NCBI RefSeq assembly: GCF_002000245.1
Contig: NZ_MTCM01000001.1
Coordinates: 1 to 64,000, forward strand
From: Sphingobacterium sp. CZ-UAM
GTDB taxonomy: Bacteria; Bacteroidota; Bacteroidia; Sphingobacteriales; Sphingobacteriaceae
Reading direction: 5' to 3'
Length of the DNA stretch: 64,000 bases
The notes below the pieces were generated by a model. It was given only the letters and a program-made list of their open reading frames with translations, was not told the origin of the DNA and ran no database searches. The first letter of the stretch is position 1; each line of letters begins with the position of its first letter. Shown here one piece after another: positions 17,228 through 26,861 of the stretch. The position numbers were made by a program, and so were the translations under genes.

Positions 17228-18955
17228 TTAGTGTGCTCCTTCAGCCTCGATTTCATCGATGTTGATTCCCTGTTTGGTTAAGATTCCCTTGACAAACACA
17301 GCAAAGAAAACAATATAACAGAATCCGATTAAAGGTAAAATGTATGAGTTATGTATTCCAATGATATCTGCTAATTTTCCCTGGATAGGAGGAAGGATAC
17401 CACCACCAAGAATCATCATGACCAGGAATGCTGAACCCTGTGCTGTATATTTTCCAAGGCCAACGATTGATAAACTGAAAATCGATGACCACATAATTGA
17501 ACAGGCCAGACCACCTGATAAGAATGCGTAAATAGCGATTGTACCAGACGAGAAAAGTCCGATTAGCATGGCAATAATTCCAAATAAACCGAAAATAATC
17601 AATGTGCGCGCTGGTTTTTCCTTACTTAGATAGAAGGCTACAATCTGTAAAATAATACAGATGACATAATAATACAGATGCGACATTTCGAAGCCGGCAA
17701 GTGTATTCACGCCGATAATGATCGAGAAAGCAATTAAAGGGACAATAACCAACAGCCCATTTTTAGTCGACTTGCTCAGGTTGAATGCTGTAATGGCACC
17801 TGCCCATCGGCCGATCATCATACTTCCCCAGTACATGGATACGTATGGAGTGATCTGAGAAGACTGCAAGTGGCCAAATTCTTTTAAAGTCAGGAGTTCA
17901 CCTAGGTTACTACCGATAGCGACTTCAATACCTACATAAATAAATAATGCAAGCATTCCCAAAGCTAGTTGCGGATATTTCATTGCACCCCAGCCTTCCG
18001 GATTCTTTTTAGCGCTTCTGTTGGAGAAAAGTAAACCGCCGATAACAACAATTAATGCACCTGCTAACCATAGCATACGTTGTGTTTCCAATGGTTTAGC
18101 AACTTCTTTAATATGTGCTTTTAATTGATCTATCTGCACTTGATCGGTCAAGCTCGAAACCTGTTGGTGTAATTGTTCGATATGCAGTGCAAGGTCACTT
18201 TTGTAACTTAAGAATACCGGTGTGAACATACCAAATAGCAAAACCGTCATGATGATCAAGGTACGTAATGCCTTATTGGCCTTTTCCATGGGTTCATCGC
18301 TGATTCCAGCTGGAACTTTTTTGCTGAAGTTGAACAGGGCCGCTGCCAAAAGAAACAATAAACCTACACCTACATATAGATAGACTACTTTATTCAATGG
18401 TAAATTGGCGATTTCAGAATCTGAGATGGGCTCAAATGTTCCAAACAGAGAGAAACCAATCACCAATGGACCAATTGTTGTTCCGAATGAGTTGATACCG
18501 CCACCAAGGTTAACACGGGAAGCTCCCGTCTTGGGATCACCTAATAAAACGGCGAAGGGATTAGCTGCTGTTTGCTGTAAGGAGAATCCCAAAGCAACTA
18601 CAAATAGACCCAACAACATGCCAATATATAAATTTACCTCAACCGCGACAATCATCGCTGCTGCCCCTAAAGCAGAAAACAGGAGACCATAGACAATACT
18701 TTTTTTGTAACCCCATTTACCTACCAGATCTTTACCGCCAATTGAACTAAAGATAAATAGGAGCAATGCACCGATATAGTATGCCGTATAAAAGGCAAAG
18801 TCAATAAGCTGCGATTGAAATTGATCCAGGTGAAAATAATTCTTACAGAATGGGATAAATACACTATTTCCCGCTGCAATGAATCCCCAAAAGAAAAACA
18901 CAATAATCAATGTGTAGAGTGCGGGGTAATTGGTTTTAGTTTGTTGCTGTTCCAT
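17228..18955 (-). CDS. Sugar MFS transporter (FHS/FucP-like)
   Basis: 575 aa, 12 or more membrane helices, inner membrane sugar-proton symporter. The N-terminus ([22 protein letters not shown]) and '[17 protein letters not shown]' match the fucose/glucose/GlcNAc permease family. It is over 100 residues longer than FucP. The extra part, about residues 225-330, holds two additional helices joined by a predicted coiled coil ([18 protein letters not shown]). A substrate of GlcNAc type is inferred from the kinase gene downstream. Confidence 0.85.
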   Translation of the reverse strand: MEQQQTKTNYPALYTLIIVFFFWGFIAAGNSVFIPFCKNYFHLDQFQSQLIDFAFYTAYYIGALLLFIFSSIGGKDLVGKWGYKKSIVYGLLFSALGAAAMIVAVEVNLYIGMLLGLFVVALGFSLQQTAANPFAVLLGDPKTGASRVNLGGGINSFGTTIGPLVIGFSLFGTFEPISDSEIANLPLNKVVYLYVGVGLLFLLAAALFNFSKKVPAGISDEPMEKANKALRTLIIMTVLLFGMFTPVFLSYKSDLALHIEQLHQQVSSLTDQVQIDQLKAHIKEVAKPLETQRMLWLAGALIVVIGGLLFSNRSAKKNPEGWGAMKYPQLALGMLALFIYVGIEVAIGSNLGELLTLKEFGHLQSSQITPYVSMYWGSMMIGRWAGAITAFNLSKSTKNGLLVIVPLIAFSIIIGVNTLAGFEMSHLYYYVICIILQIVAFYLSKEKPARTLIIFGLFGIIAMLIGLFSSGTIAIYAFLSGGLACSIMWSSIFSLSIVGLGKYTAQGSAFLVMMILGGGILPPIQGKLADIIGIHNSYILPLIGFCYIVFFAVFVKGILTKQGINIDEIEAEGAH

Positions 18956-19250
18956 ATAAGGGATCTAAAAACTTAAATTTTGAAAGGTACGAACTTATGA
19001 AAAAAAATATAAAATTCAATCTAAAAATGTTGTTAAATCGTTTTACTAGCTACAATAGTAAATATTTTTTTTGAAATATTTTGAAATAACAAAATTTGTT
19101 TTTTTCTTTGTCTAGGTTCTCAAGATTTAATCCACTTCGGGTTTAAAAGAAATCATAAAGTTCTTCATTCACTTAAACAAGGAAACAAGCTTAGGTGTGT
19201 AATCAGAATAAAGCTCAAAAGAAAATCCAAAAATCATACACAACACATTA

Positions 19251-20750
19251 ATGGATATTAACGAATTAAACGCTAAACTCGTATCAGAATTGCGCGAGAT
19301 TGCTAAGTTGATCGGTATCGCGGATGCTGATAAATTGCGTAAGCAAGAATTAATAGAAAGAATTAGCAATACCGGTGGGGAAGAAGAAGCAGCTCCGGCT
19401 TCTGTAGAAAAAGTTGCTAAAGTGGAGGAGGATAGTCAGGAACAGGGTGAACGTACCCGTAAGCGCGTAAGAACAGTGAAGACGGCTGAGCCTGTGACGG
19501 TAAGAAAACGTGAAGCTGCTGAAAGCGAAGAAAGCATTCCTGCGGTAGAAAATACGCCAACAACAGATAAAGGTTCCCAACCTGAAAAAACATCTCAAAC
19601 TCCTAAAGCTGAAACTACTTCTTCCAGTACAGATTTCGATAATGTTATCGTTAATGAAGGTGTATTAGAAATTATGCCAGATGGTTATGGTTTCTTGCGT
19701 TCATCAGATTATAACTATTTGACCTCTCCAGATGATATTTACGTATCACAATCTCAGATCAAATTATTTGGTTTGAAAACAGGAGATACGGTTCGTGGTT
19801 GTATCCGCCCACCAAAAGAAGGTGAAAAATATTTTCCATTGGTTAGGGTAGAAGCTATCAACGGACAGAACCCTGCAGAAGTGCGTGACCGTGTTCCTTT
19901 TGACTACTTGACGCCATTATTTCCCGATGAGCGCTTAAATTTAGATATGGGTATGGGTAATTACTCGACTCGTATCATGGATTTGTTTACGCCTATCGGT
20001 AAAGGGCAACGCGGATTGATCGTTGCACAACCAAAAACAGGTAAAACAAATTTGTTAAAAGAAGTTGCTAACGCGATCGCAAAGAATCATCCTGAAGTTT
20101 ACCTTATCATCTTATTGATTGATGAGCGTCCTGAGGAGGTAACAGATATGGCTAGAAGCGTACGTGCAGAAGTTGTTTCATCTACATTTGATGAGCCTGC
20201 TGATCGTCATGTAAAGATCGCTAATATCGTACTGGAGAAAGCTAAGCGTATGGTAGAGTGTGGTCATGATGTAGTTATCCTATTAGATTCAATCACGCGT
20301 TTGGCACGTGCTTACAATACTGTTGCGCCGGCTTCTGGTAAAATCTTATCAGGTGGTGTGGATGCCAACGCCCTACATAAGCCAAAACGTTTCTTCGGTG
20401 CGGCTAGAAATATCGAAAACGGTGGTTCATTGACAATCCTTGCAACAGCTTTAACAGATACAGGTTCTAAAATGGATGAGGTGATCTTTGAAGAATTTAA
20501 AGGAACAGGTAATATGGAATTGCAGTTGGATCGTAAATTGGCGAACAAACGTATCTTCCCTGCTATTGACATTACTGCGTCTAGTACACGCCGCGATGAT
20601 CTATTGACAGATAAAGAAACATTGCAACGTATTTGGGTGCTTCGCAATCACTTATCAGATATGAATTCTACAGAAGCAATGGAATTCCTGCAAGGACAAA
20701 TGCGTGGTACTAAATCAAATGAAGAATTTTTGATCAGTATGAATGGGTAA
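19251..20750 (+). CDS. rho: Transcription termination factor Rho
   Basis: Hexameric RNA helicase that ends transcription. 499 aa. The N-terminal Rho_N domain (residues 1-45) is followed by a charged linker rich in Glu, Lys and Thr (about 46-130), the RNA-binding cold-shock domain (about 140-210, [11 protein letters not shown]), and the ATPase (P-loop PKTGKTNLL near residue 260; Walker [16 protein letters not shown]-loop and R-loop region [20 protein letters not shown]). The linker is short compared with many Bacteroidota Rho proteins. The 300-bp upstream region may carry autoregulation, but I see no clear signal. Confidence 0.96.
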   Translation: MDINELNAKLVSELREIAKLIGIADADKLRKQELIERISNTGGEEEAAPASVEKVAKVEEDSQEQGERTRKRVRTVKTAEPVTVRKREAAESEESIPAVENTPTTDKGSQPEKTSQTPKAETTSSSTDFDNVIVNEGVLEIMPDGYGFLRSSDYNYLTSPDDIYVSQSQIKLFGLKTGDTVRGCIRPPKEGEKYFPLVRVEAINGQNPAEVRDRVPFDYLTPLFPDERLNLDMGMGNYSTRIMDLFTPIGKGQRGLIVAQPKTGKTNLLKEVANAIAKNHPEVYLIILLIDERPEEVTDMARSVRAEVVSSTFDEPADRHVKIANIVLEKAKRMVECGHDVVILLDSITRLARAYNTVAPASGKILSGGVDANALHKPKRFFGAARNIENGGSLTILATALTDTGSKMDEVIFEEFKGTGNMELQLDRKLANKRIFPAIDITASSTRRDDLLTDKETLQRIWVLRNHLSDMNSTEAMEFLQGQMRGTKSNEEFLISMNG

Positions 20751-20772
20751 TCCCATCAAATTTTAATATTTT

Positions 20773-20804
20773 AGCCATCATTTTAGTAAAATGATGGCTT
20801 TTTT
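20773..20804 (+). terminator. Intrinsic terminator after rho
   Basis: AGCCATCATTTTA (20773-20785) and TAAAATGATGGCT (20787-20799) form a perfect 13-bp stem with a single-base loop (inner pairs likely open), then six T. Confidence 0.9.
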
Positions 20805-20924
20805 GTGTTCGATAAGTTGGGTATAGCTAAACTTCGAAATATTCATATTGATGCGATATTAAACTGCTAACTTAAACATTGGAGCCAGGTTAAAAATTGC
20901 AATACGTATATAAATAGATTATTG

Positions 20925-21611
20925 ATGAAAAAACATATTCCAAATCTGCTGACCTGCCTAAATCTTTTTAGTGGTTGTATTGCTGTATTGATGGCGTTGA
21001 ATGGCGACATAAAAGCTGCTACGATATGTGTACTAGCTTCTGGAATATTTGATTTTTTTGATGGTATGGTCGCAAGACTGCTTCATGTAAAATCATGTAT
21101 CGGTAAGGAATTGGATTCACTGGCGGATATGGTCAGTTTTGGATTTTTACCAGGTGTCATTATGTTTACGTTGTTACAAAAGGCATTTCCTGGTGGTTCC
21201 TTGCTGCCTTATATCGGGTTTATTGTTACCGTGTTTTCGGCCTTACGTTTGGCTAAATTTAATTTGGACGAACGACAAACCTCAGATTTTATTGGACTCA
21301 ATACGCCAATGAATACCTTTTATGTGCTTTCATTGCCTTATATCGCTGATAGGTATCCCGAACTTATTATAAATCCAATCTTTTTGATTTGTAGCGCACT
21401 CTTGACCAGCTACCTGTTGATTAGTGAGATTCGGCTGTTTTCGATGAAATTCAGTTCAATGGACTGGGCGACAAATAAATATCGCTTTATCTTTCTGTTT
21501 TTAACCCTAATCTTATTTATAATCGGGCAATTTATGGCTTTGCCAGTGATTCTACTTTTGTATTTTATACTGTCGGCATTGCATTTCAATAAAAAAAACG
21601 ATCTGGTTTAG
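20925..21611 (+). CDS. pssA: CDP-diacylglycerol-serine O-phosphatidyltransferase
   Basis: Makes phosphatidylserine, precursor of phosphatidylethanolamine, in the membrane. 228 aa. The CDP-alcohol phosphatidyltransferase motif is visible as DG-x2-AR-x8-G-x3-D-x3-D (DGMVARLLHVKSCIGKELDSLAD, about residues 47-68), with six or so helices. ATG 20925 is used; a TTG one codon earlier is unlikely. The stop codon overlaps that of the convergent HPt gene and lies in the loop of a shared terminator. Confidence 0.93.
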   Translation: MKKHIPNLLTCLNLFSGCIAVLMALNGDIKAATICVLASGIFDFFDGMVARLLHVKSCIGKELDSLADMVSFGFLPGVIMFTLLQKAFPGGSLLPYIGFIVTVFSALRLAKFNLDERQTSDFIGLNTPMNTFYVLSLPYIADRYPELIINPIFLICSALLTSYLLISEIRLFSMKFSSMDWATNKYRFIFLFLTLILFIIGQFMALPVILLLYFILSALHFNKKNDLV

Positions 21612-21622
21612 ATCGTTTTTTC
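21593..21622. terminator. Bidirectional terminator inside two coding ends
   Basis: AAAAAACGATC (about 21593-21603) and GATCGTTTTTT (21611-21621) form the stem. The loop, tggttta, holds the overlapping stop codons of pssA (21609-21611) and the HPt gene (21608-21610). The coding sequence thus doubles as terminator for both strands. Confidence 0.8.
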
Positions 21623-21952
21623 GTATTGTTCGAGTTCAAATAATAATTCCTTCATTTCAATGTTCAGCACCTGAAAAGCTGCCCTGAGCCCCTCTAGCGA
21701 TTCCTGATTTTTGGCATTCATTTCCAATTCTTCAAATTTGGCTTTTAAATGAAATGCCCCGATATAGTCCATCGTAGGTTTGATGTGATGGGCAGCATCT
21801 GCAATTTTTTGATGATCTCCAACATTTAGGGCATTTTGCAATTTATCTAAGTCAACCGGGGTCTGTATAAGATACATGGATACAAACTGTTTGATCAAGT
21901 CTGTATTGTCAAACATATTTTGGCTGATCAGGTCAATGTCGATATGATTCAT
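21608..21952 (-). CDS. HPt (histidine phosphotransfer) domain protein
   Basis: 114 aa, a free-standing HPt four-helix bundle. The phosphorylatable His lies in AAHHIKPTMDYIGA near residue 55; the canonical core is H-x-[LI]-K-[GP]. It should relay phosphate between a hybrid sensor kinase and a response regulator, neither of which is adjacent. The start overlaps the 3' end of folK by 20 bases, so the two genes are co-transcribed and possibly translationally coupled. The link to folate synthesis seems to be one of position only. Confidence 0.85.
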   Translation of the reverse strand: MNHIDIDLISQNMFDNTDLIKQFVSMYLIQTPVDLDKLQNALNVGDHQKIADAAHHIKPTMDYIGAFHLKAKFEELEMNAKNQESLEGLRAAFQVLNIEMKELLFELEQYEKTI

Positions 21953-22436
21953 CGTTGCTAATTTTCTTTACGGGTAATTCGTCCTTGCAATTATACAATA
22001 AAGATACGTTATTTTTTTTGTAAACAGGGTGTATGTATGTTGGGGCTATCTCTGCTAAGGGCTCCAGGGTAAAACGTCTTTCTGAGATAAAGGGGTGTGG
22101 TATAGTTAGATTTGGATCGTTGATAATTTCGTCGTTGAAATAGAGTAAATCAATGTCTATGGCCCTTTCTCCCCATTTTTTTAGCCGTATTCTACCCAGA
22201 TCCAATTCAATCTGTTGGGTAAGATTCAAGCATTCAAATGCAGATAAAGGCGAGCTTATAAGGATAACCTGGTTAAGAAATGCTGGTTGGTCTTCAACTC
22301 CCCAAGCTGCAGTTTCATAAATTGAGGATTCCTGCAAGATGATTCCAACCTGTTGTTCAAGTTTTTTTCTTGCCTTAGCGAGCTGTTGCAGACGTTCTCC
22401 TAAATTGGTTCCCAATAATATAAAAATCTTATTCAT
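21933..22436 (-). CDS. folK: 2-amino-4-hydroxy-6-hydroxymethyldihydropteridine pyrophosphokinase
   Basis: Transfers pyrophosphate from ATP to the pterin in folate synthesis. 167 aa. Recognisable features are the N-terminal LLGTNLGER, 'SSIYETAAWGVEDQPAFLNQV', and the signature RAIDIDLLYFND with the two metal-binding Asp residues, followed by IPHPFISERRF. First gene of a two-gene unit with the HPt gene. Divergent from sppA with 121 bp between. Confidence 0.96.
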   Translation of the reverse strand: MNKIFILLGTNLGERLQQLAKARKKLEQQVGIILQESSIYETAAWGVEDQPAFLNQVILISSPLSAFECLNLTQQIELDLGRIRLKKWGERAIDIDLLYFNDEIINDPNLTIPHPFISERRFTLEPLAEIAPTYIHPVYKKNNVSLLYNCKDELPVKKISNDESYRH

Positions 22437-22557
22437 ATTGCTAAATTACGTCTTTATGAAATAAAATACTGGGGGAATAAAAAATATTGCATTACCTTTA
22501 GTGTAAAATAAATCATTCCATTTGCAAGGCTGTATGGTTTGGAATTAATTGTAAAAT

Positions 22558-24324
22558 ATGAAATCATTTTTTAAGTATGTATTGGCTACGATCACAGGGA
22601 TTGTGATATCTTTTGTGATTCTGTTTATTGTTTTTATGGGAATTATCGGAGCGCTTATCAGTTCGGCTTCCTCCGATCAGGAGGTAGTTGTCAAAAGTAA
22701 TTCGGTGTTATTCCTCTCCTTTGACTATGATATCAATGAACGGAATGACAATAATCCTTTTGGGAGCTTAAATCTGCCCGGTTATTCTACAAAGAGCATC
22801 GGGTTGGATGATATTCTGGGGAGAATAAGGTATGCGGCCTCTGACGGTAATATTAAGGGAATTTATATAGATGCGGGCAGCATCGGTACTGGTTTTGCAA
22901 GTCTGAAAGCTGTACGGGATGAACTGTTGGCATTTAAAAAAACAGGGAAATTTGTCGTTGCCTACAATGCGGGATACAATCAAAAAGCATATTATGTCGC
23001 GAGTATTGCGGATAAGGTGTATGTCAATCCACAGGGAACCATTGATTTTAGAGGACTTGCGAGTTCAACCATGTTTTACAAGGATCTATTGGATAAAGTT
23101 GGCGTTGAAATGCAGATTGTGAAGGTGGGGACGTTTAAAAGCGCTGTGGAGCCTTATTTCCTAAATAAGATGAGTGATCCAAACCGCTTGCAGGTAACTT
23201 CTTATTTGGGTAGTATATATGACACTTTCATTAATGAAATATCCGCGAGCCGGAATATTCCTGCGGATTCTTTGCGTGGTATAGCCAATGGTTATCTGGT
23301 GCGGAATGCGGATGATGCGGTGCGGTATAAACTTGCTGATGCGAAGATATATAAGGATGAATTGCTTTCTGATCTCAGAAAGAGATTGAAAATAGGTGTT
23401 AAGGATGAAATATCCTTTGTCTCCCTATTGGACTATAATAAGAAGGTAAAAGAAGATGCGAGTGGATCTGAAGTAGCGGTTCTTTATGCTGTCGGCGAGA
23501 TCGTGGATGGTGAGGGGACACGCCCGGGTGAGATCGGAGGTGATAAGTTTTCAAGGGAGCTCAGAAAGTTGCGGGAGGATGATGCTGTAAAGGCAGTCGT
23601 GCTGCGTGTGAACTCTCCTGGAGGCTCGGCGCTTGCATCAGATGTGATCTGGCGAGAGGTCATTTTAACCAAGAAAGTTAAACCTGTTATGGTTTCGATG
23701 GGAGATGTTGCCGCGTCGGGGGGATATTATATTGCTGCTGCCGCAGACTCTATATTTGCGGAGCCAACGACAATTACGGGATCAATCGGTGTATTTGGTG
23801 TAATACCGAATTTTCAGAATCTAATGAACAATAAAATCGGTGTTCACTATGATGGTGTGAAAACTGGGAAATTTGCGGATCTGATGACGACTTTTGATCG
23901 CCCTTTGACAGCAGAAGAAAGAGATATTATCCAGCGAGAAGTGGATAAAGTATACGCTACATTTACAAAAGTTGTGTCTGAGGGCAGAAAGATGCCGGTA
24001 GCGAATGTTGATAGCATTGGTCAAGGCCGTGTCTGGACAGGTACACAGGGCGTAAGCAATAAGTTGGTGGATCGTTTGGGTAATCTTGATGCCGCTATTC
24101 AGGCTGCGGCTAAAAAAGCAAACCTAAATAAGTATAAAGTTGCTCAATATCCATCAAAGGAAGACCCATTCACTTCGATATTGAACAATTCGAAGGAAAA
24201 AGTTCAGGCTTGGGTGGCCAAAGAACAAATGGGAGAATACTATCGTTATTTCGAGGTAATAAGGCAGGCGACAGCACAGAGTGGGGTACAGGCTAGGTTA
24301 CCTTATGCTGTTGAAATCCATTAA
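22558..24324 (+). CDS. sppA: Signal peptide peptidase SppA, 67K type
   Basis: Membrane-bound serine protease that cuts up leftover signal peptides. 588 aa, with an N-terminal anchor (about residues 7-33) and two tandem ClpP-like domains. By comparison with E. coli SppA, Lys194 in GTFKSAVEPYF is the general base in the first domain and Ser387 in AASGGYYIA is the nucleophile in the second. Both are present, so it should be active. TACCTTTA at 22493-22500 may be a weak -7 element. Confidence 0.94.
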   Translation: MKSFFKYVLATITGIVISFVILFIVFMGIIGALISSASSDQEVVVKSNSVLFLSFDYDINERNDNNPFGSLNLPGYSTKSIGLDDILGRIRYAASDGNIKGIYIDAGSIGTGFASLKAVRDELLAFKKTGKFVVAYNAGYNQKAYYVASIADKVYVNPQGTIDFRGLASSTMFYKDLLDKVGVEMQIVKVGTFKSAVEPYFLNKMSDPNRLQVTSYLGSIYDTFINEISASRNIPADSLRGIANGYLVRNADDAVRYKLADAKIYKDELLSDLRKRLKIGVKDEISFVSLLDYNKKVKEDASGSEVAVLYAVGEIVDGEGTRPGEIGGDKFSRELRKLREDDAVKAVVLRVNSPGGSALASDVIWREVILTKKVKPVMVSMGDVAASGGYYIAAAADSIFAEPTTITGSIGVFGVIPNFQNLMNNKIGVHYDGVKTGKFADLMTTFDRPLTAEERDIIQREVDKVYATFTKVVSEGRKMPVANVDSIGQGRVWTGTQGVSNKLVDRLGNLDAAIQAAAKKANLNKYKVAQYPSKEDPFTSILNNSKEKVQAWVAKEQMGEYYRYFEVIRQATAQSGVQARLPYAVEIH

Positions 24325-24341
24325 TGATAATTTAATCCGAT

Positions 24342-24380
24342 AAAAAGGCATTTATTTGATGAAAATAAATGCCTTTTTTC
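24342..24380 (+). terminator. Terminator after sppA
   Basis: AAAAAGGCATTTATTT and AAATAAATGCCTTTTTT form a long stem around 'gatga', followed by T. Confidence 0.9.
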
Positions 24381-24390
24381 TATATTTAGC

Positions 24391-24410
24391 TGTTCGTTTG
24401 GCAAACGACA
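24391..24410. promoter_or_regulatory. Palindrome in the pgk leader
   Basis: CGTTTG (24395-24400) g CAAACG (24402-24407) is a perfect dyad with partly matched TGT/ACA flanks. It lies right after a -7-like TATATTTA (24381-24388) with TTG at 24356-24358. Its position at the likely transcript start suggests an operator for pgk; no regulator is known to me. Confidence 0.35.
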
Positions 24411-24435
24411 GATCCTAAAACATTAAAGTTACATA

Positions 24436-25626
24436 ATGAAAACAGTAGACGATTTAAATTTTGCAGGTAAAAAAGCCTTGGTTCGCGTAGATTTCAACGT
24501 TCCTTTGGATGAGAATTTCAATATTACGGATGATAATCGTATTCAGGGAGCTGCTCCGACAATAAAGAAAATTTTGAATGACGGCGGAAGTGTGATATTG
24601 ATGTCCCATTTAGGAAGACCAAAAGATGGTCCTACTGATAAGTATTCATTAAAACATATTGTTTCTCACCTTGCTGATGTATTAGGTGCGGAAGTTCAAT
24701 TTGCCAATGATTGTATTGGAAATGAAGCTGTGGAGAAAGCTGCGGCATTGCGGGCTGGCCAAGTATTATTACTTGAGAACCTACGTTTTTATAAAGAGGA
24801 GGAAAAAGGGGATGTGGGATTTGCTGAAAAGCTTTCAAAATTAGGTGATGTCTATGTGAATGATGCTTTTGGTACTGCACATAGGGCCCATGCATCAACG
24901 GCGATTATCGCGCAGTTCTTCCCAACAGCTAAATATAGCGGTTATTTAATGGCTGCTGAGGTTGGAAATGCAGAGAAAGTTTTGAATAACCCCGTTAGGC
25001 CGTTTACAGCGATTATGGGTGGAGCAAAAGTTTCTGATAAAATCCAGTTGATCGAGGCTTTATTGGATAAAGTAGATAACTTGTTGATCGGTGGGGGCAT
25101 GGCCTACACTTTCATTAAAGCAAGGGGTGGCGAAATTGGTCAGTCATTGGTCGAGATGGATAAACTGGACTTGGCAAATGAATTGGTGAAAAAAGCGAAA
25201 GAAAAAGGTGTCAATTTGGTTATCCCTACAGATGCTCAAATTGCTGATGCATTTTCTAACGATGCTAATGTGTATGACGGTCCAAATGATCAGATACCTG
25301 CGGATCTCCAAGGCTTGGATATCGGTAAGGAGTCTGCTGCGAATTTTGCGGCTATTATCAAGGATTCAAAAACAGTTCTTTGGAATGGCCCTATGGGAGT
25401 TTTTGAGTTTGATACCTTTGCAAAAGGTACGAAAGCTGTGGCTGATGCTGTGGTAGAGGCGACCAAAAATGGTGCATTTTCCTTAATAGGAGGTGGGGAC
25501 TCAGCTGCTGCGGTAAGTAAATTTGGTATGACCGAAGATGTGAGTTACGTGAGTACTGGTGGTGGCGCGTTATTGGAATATATGGAAGGTAAAGTTCTTC
25601 CCGGTGTAAAAGCGCTTGAAGACTAA
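24436..25626 (+). CDS. pgk: Phosphoglycerate kinase
   Basis: Glycolytic transfer of phosphate from 1,3-bisphosphoglycerate to ADP. 396 aa, the normal length. Signatures include RVDFNVPLD (residues 17-25), [10 protein letters not shown], the hinge region [12 protein letters not shown], and the nucleotide-binding [13 protein letters not shown] near the C-terminus. Single gene between two terminators. Confidence 0.97.
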   Translation: MKTVDDLNFAGKKALVRVDFNVPLDENFNITDDNRIQGAAPTIKKILNDGGSVILMSHLGRPKDGPTDKYSLKHIVSHLADVLGAEVQFANDCIGNEAVEKAAALRAGQVLLLENLRFYKEEEKGDVGFAEKLSKLGDVYVNDAFGTAHRAHASTAIIAQFFPTAKYSGYLMAAEVGNAEKVLNNPVRPFTAIMGGAKVSDKIQLIEALLDKVDNLLIGGGMAYTFIKARGGEIGQSLVEMDKLDLANELVKKAKEKGVNLVIPTDAQIADAFSNDANVYDGPNDQIPADLQGLDIGKESAANFAAIIKDSKTVLWNGPMGVFEFDTFAKGTKAVADAVVEATKNGAFSLIGGGDSAAAVSKFGMTEDVSYVSTGGGALLEYMEGKVLPGVKALED

Positions 25627-25645
25627 GTGTTTAAAATAACATAGG

Positions 25646-25677
25646 AAGGGGATAACGTTGAGTTATCCCTTTTTTTT
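25646..25677 (+). terminator. Terminator after pgk
   Basis: GGGATAAC (25649-25656) and GTTATCCC (25662-25669) around gttga, followed by eight T. The remainder of the gap to 26018 shows no gene or RNA that I can recognise. Confidence 0.9.
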
Positions 25678-26018
25678 GCAGGTGTTTTTTATCGGTTTGC
25701 ATAATTTCATTAGAAGCTTACTAAGCCCAGTTTATTGATTGGCCGGAACCTTTTTTAACACCTCATGGTATAGGGGGGAGCGAATGAGGGGATGTGTTCC
25801 TAATAAATAAATGCATTGGGAATAGTTTTTTATTGGTGGAATGTGTAGTTTAACGGTGTGTCAATGCTTTATAAAAAGAGGACTTCGGCTGTCAAGGAAC
25901 TGTTTTCTCTGCTAATGTCAGATTTAAATCAATTATCTGTTAAATAGCTGTACAGCCTTGGCGAGTATTTACGGTATTTCTTAAATTTATCCTAAGATGA
26001 TTATATAGGTTTTTATTG

Positions 26019-26861
26019 ATGGATGCGAATTACAAAAAAGATAGCGATAGTTCAGGTTTTTTTTCGGTATTGACCTATAATGTAGCGGGGTTGCCGGGGT
26101 TTATTTCTTCTGCGATTACTGGTAGAAGCAGGAGTATAGCTGAAATAGGTAAAAAGATCAATCCTTTTGATATCGTGAATGTTCAGGAGGATTTCAATTA
26201 TAACAATAGCCTTTATTTTGGTGGTAACCAACATCCTTATCGCACTAAGCCCAAGGGGCGGGTACCTTTTGGGGACGGCTTAAATACCTTGTCCCGTTTT
26301 CCGATGTCGGATGTTGTGCGCGTTCCCTGGAAAAGACGTACCGGAGCCGATTTTTTAACACCAAAAGGTTTTACTTTGGTTAAAGTAGAAATAGTTGCCG
26401 GCATATGGTTGGATGTCTATAATGTACATGCGAATGCGCAGAACAATAGACGCGCCTCAAGTGCTAGAAGGGATAATCTTAACCAGTTGCGTGATTATAT
26501 CGGTGAGCATTCCAGCGAAAATGCACTGATTGTCATGGGGGACTTTAATGCGCATTATAGTTTCGGTGATGATAATCTTCATGATTTTATGGCGTCAACC
26601 ACATTGGTAGATAGCTGGGTTGAACTCCAGAACGGTGGGCTTGTGCCCGAAGCGAAGCATGTATTTAAGCCGCCGCATATGTTATCTATTGGCAATCAGC
26701 ATGAGTCAATAGATAAAATCCTCTACCGTAGCAATAGTCGCCTAAGTTTGGCTGCGCGTGATTATAATATAGAAAATAACCTATTTACCAATGTCAGGGG
26801 CCTGCCGCTGTCGGATCATTATGCCTTAGCAGCTAATTTTAATTGGGCTATCCATCCTTAA
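26019..26861 (+). CDS. Endonuclease/exonuclease/phosphatase family protein
   Basis: 280 aa from ATG 26019 (a TTG one codon earlier is unlikely). The EEP fold is shown by LTYNVAG (about residue 18), NVQEDF (metal-binding Glu, about 53), YNVHANAQ, MGDFNAHYS (catalytic Asp and Asn, about 173) and LSDHYALAANF (catalytic His). It may cleave phosphodiesters in nucleic acid, phospholipid or phosphoinositide; sphingomyelinase-like members also carry YNVHANAQ-type motifs. No signal peptide is visible, which is odd if the substrate is extracellular. Its stop overlaps that of the opposite gene. Confidence 0.8.
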   Translation: MDANYKKDSDSSGFFSVLTYNVAGLPGFISSAITGRSRSIAEIGKKINPFDIVNVQEDFNYNNSLYFGGNQHPYRTKPKGRVPFGDGLNTLSRFPMSDVVRVPWKRRTGADFLTPKGFTLVKVEIVAGIWLDVYNVHANAQNNRRASSARRDNLNQLRDYIGEHSSENALIVMGDFNAHYSFGDDNLHDFMASTTLVDSWVELQNGGLVPEAKHVFKPPHMLSIGNQHESIDKILYRSNSRLSLAARDYNIENNLFTNVRGLPLSDHYALAANFNWAIHP

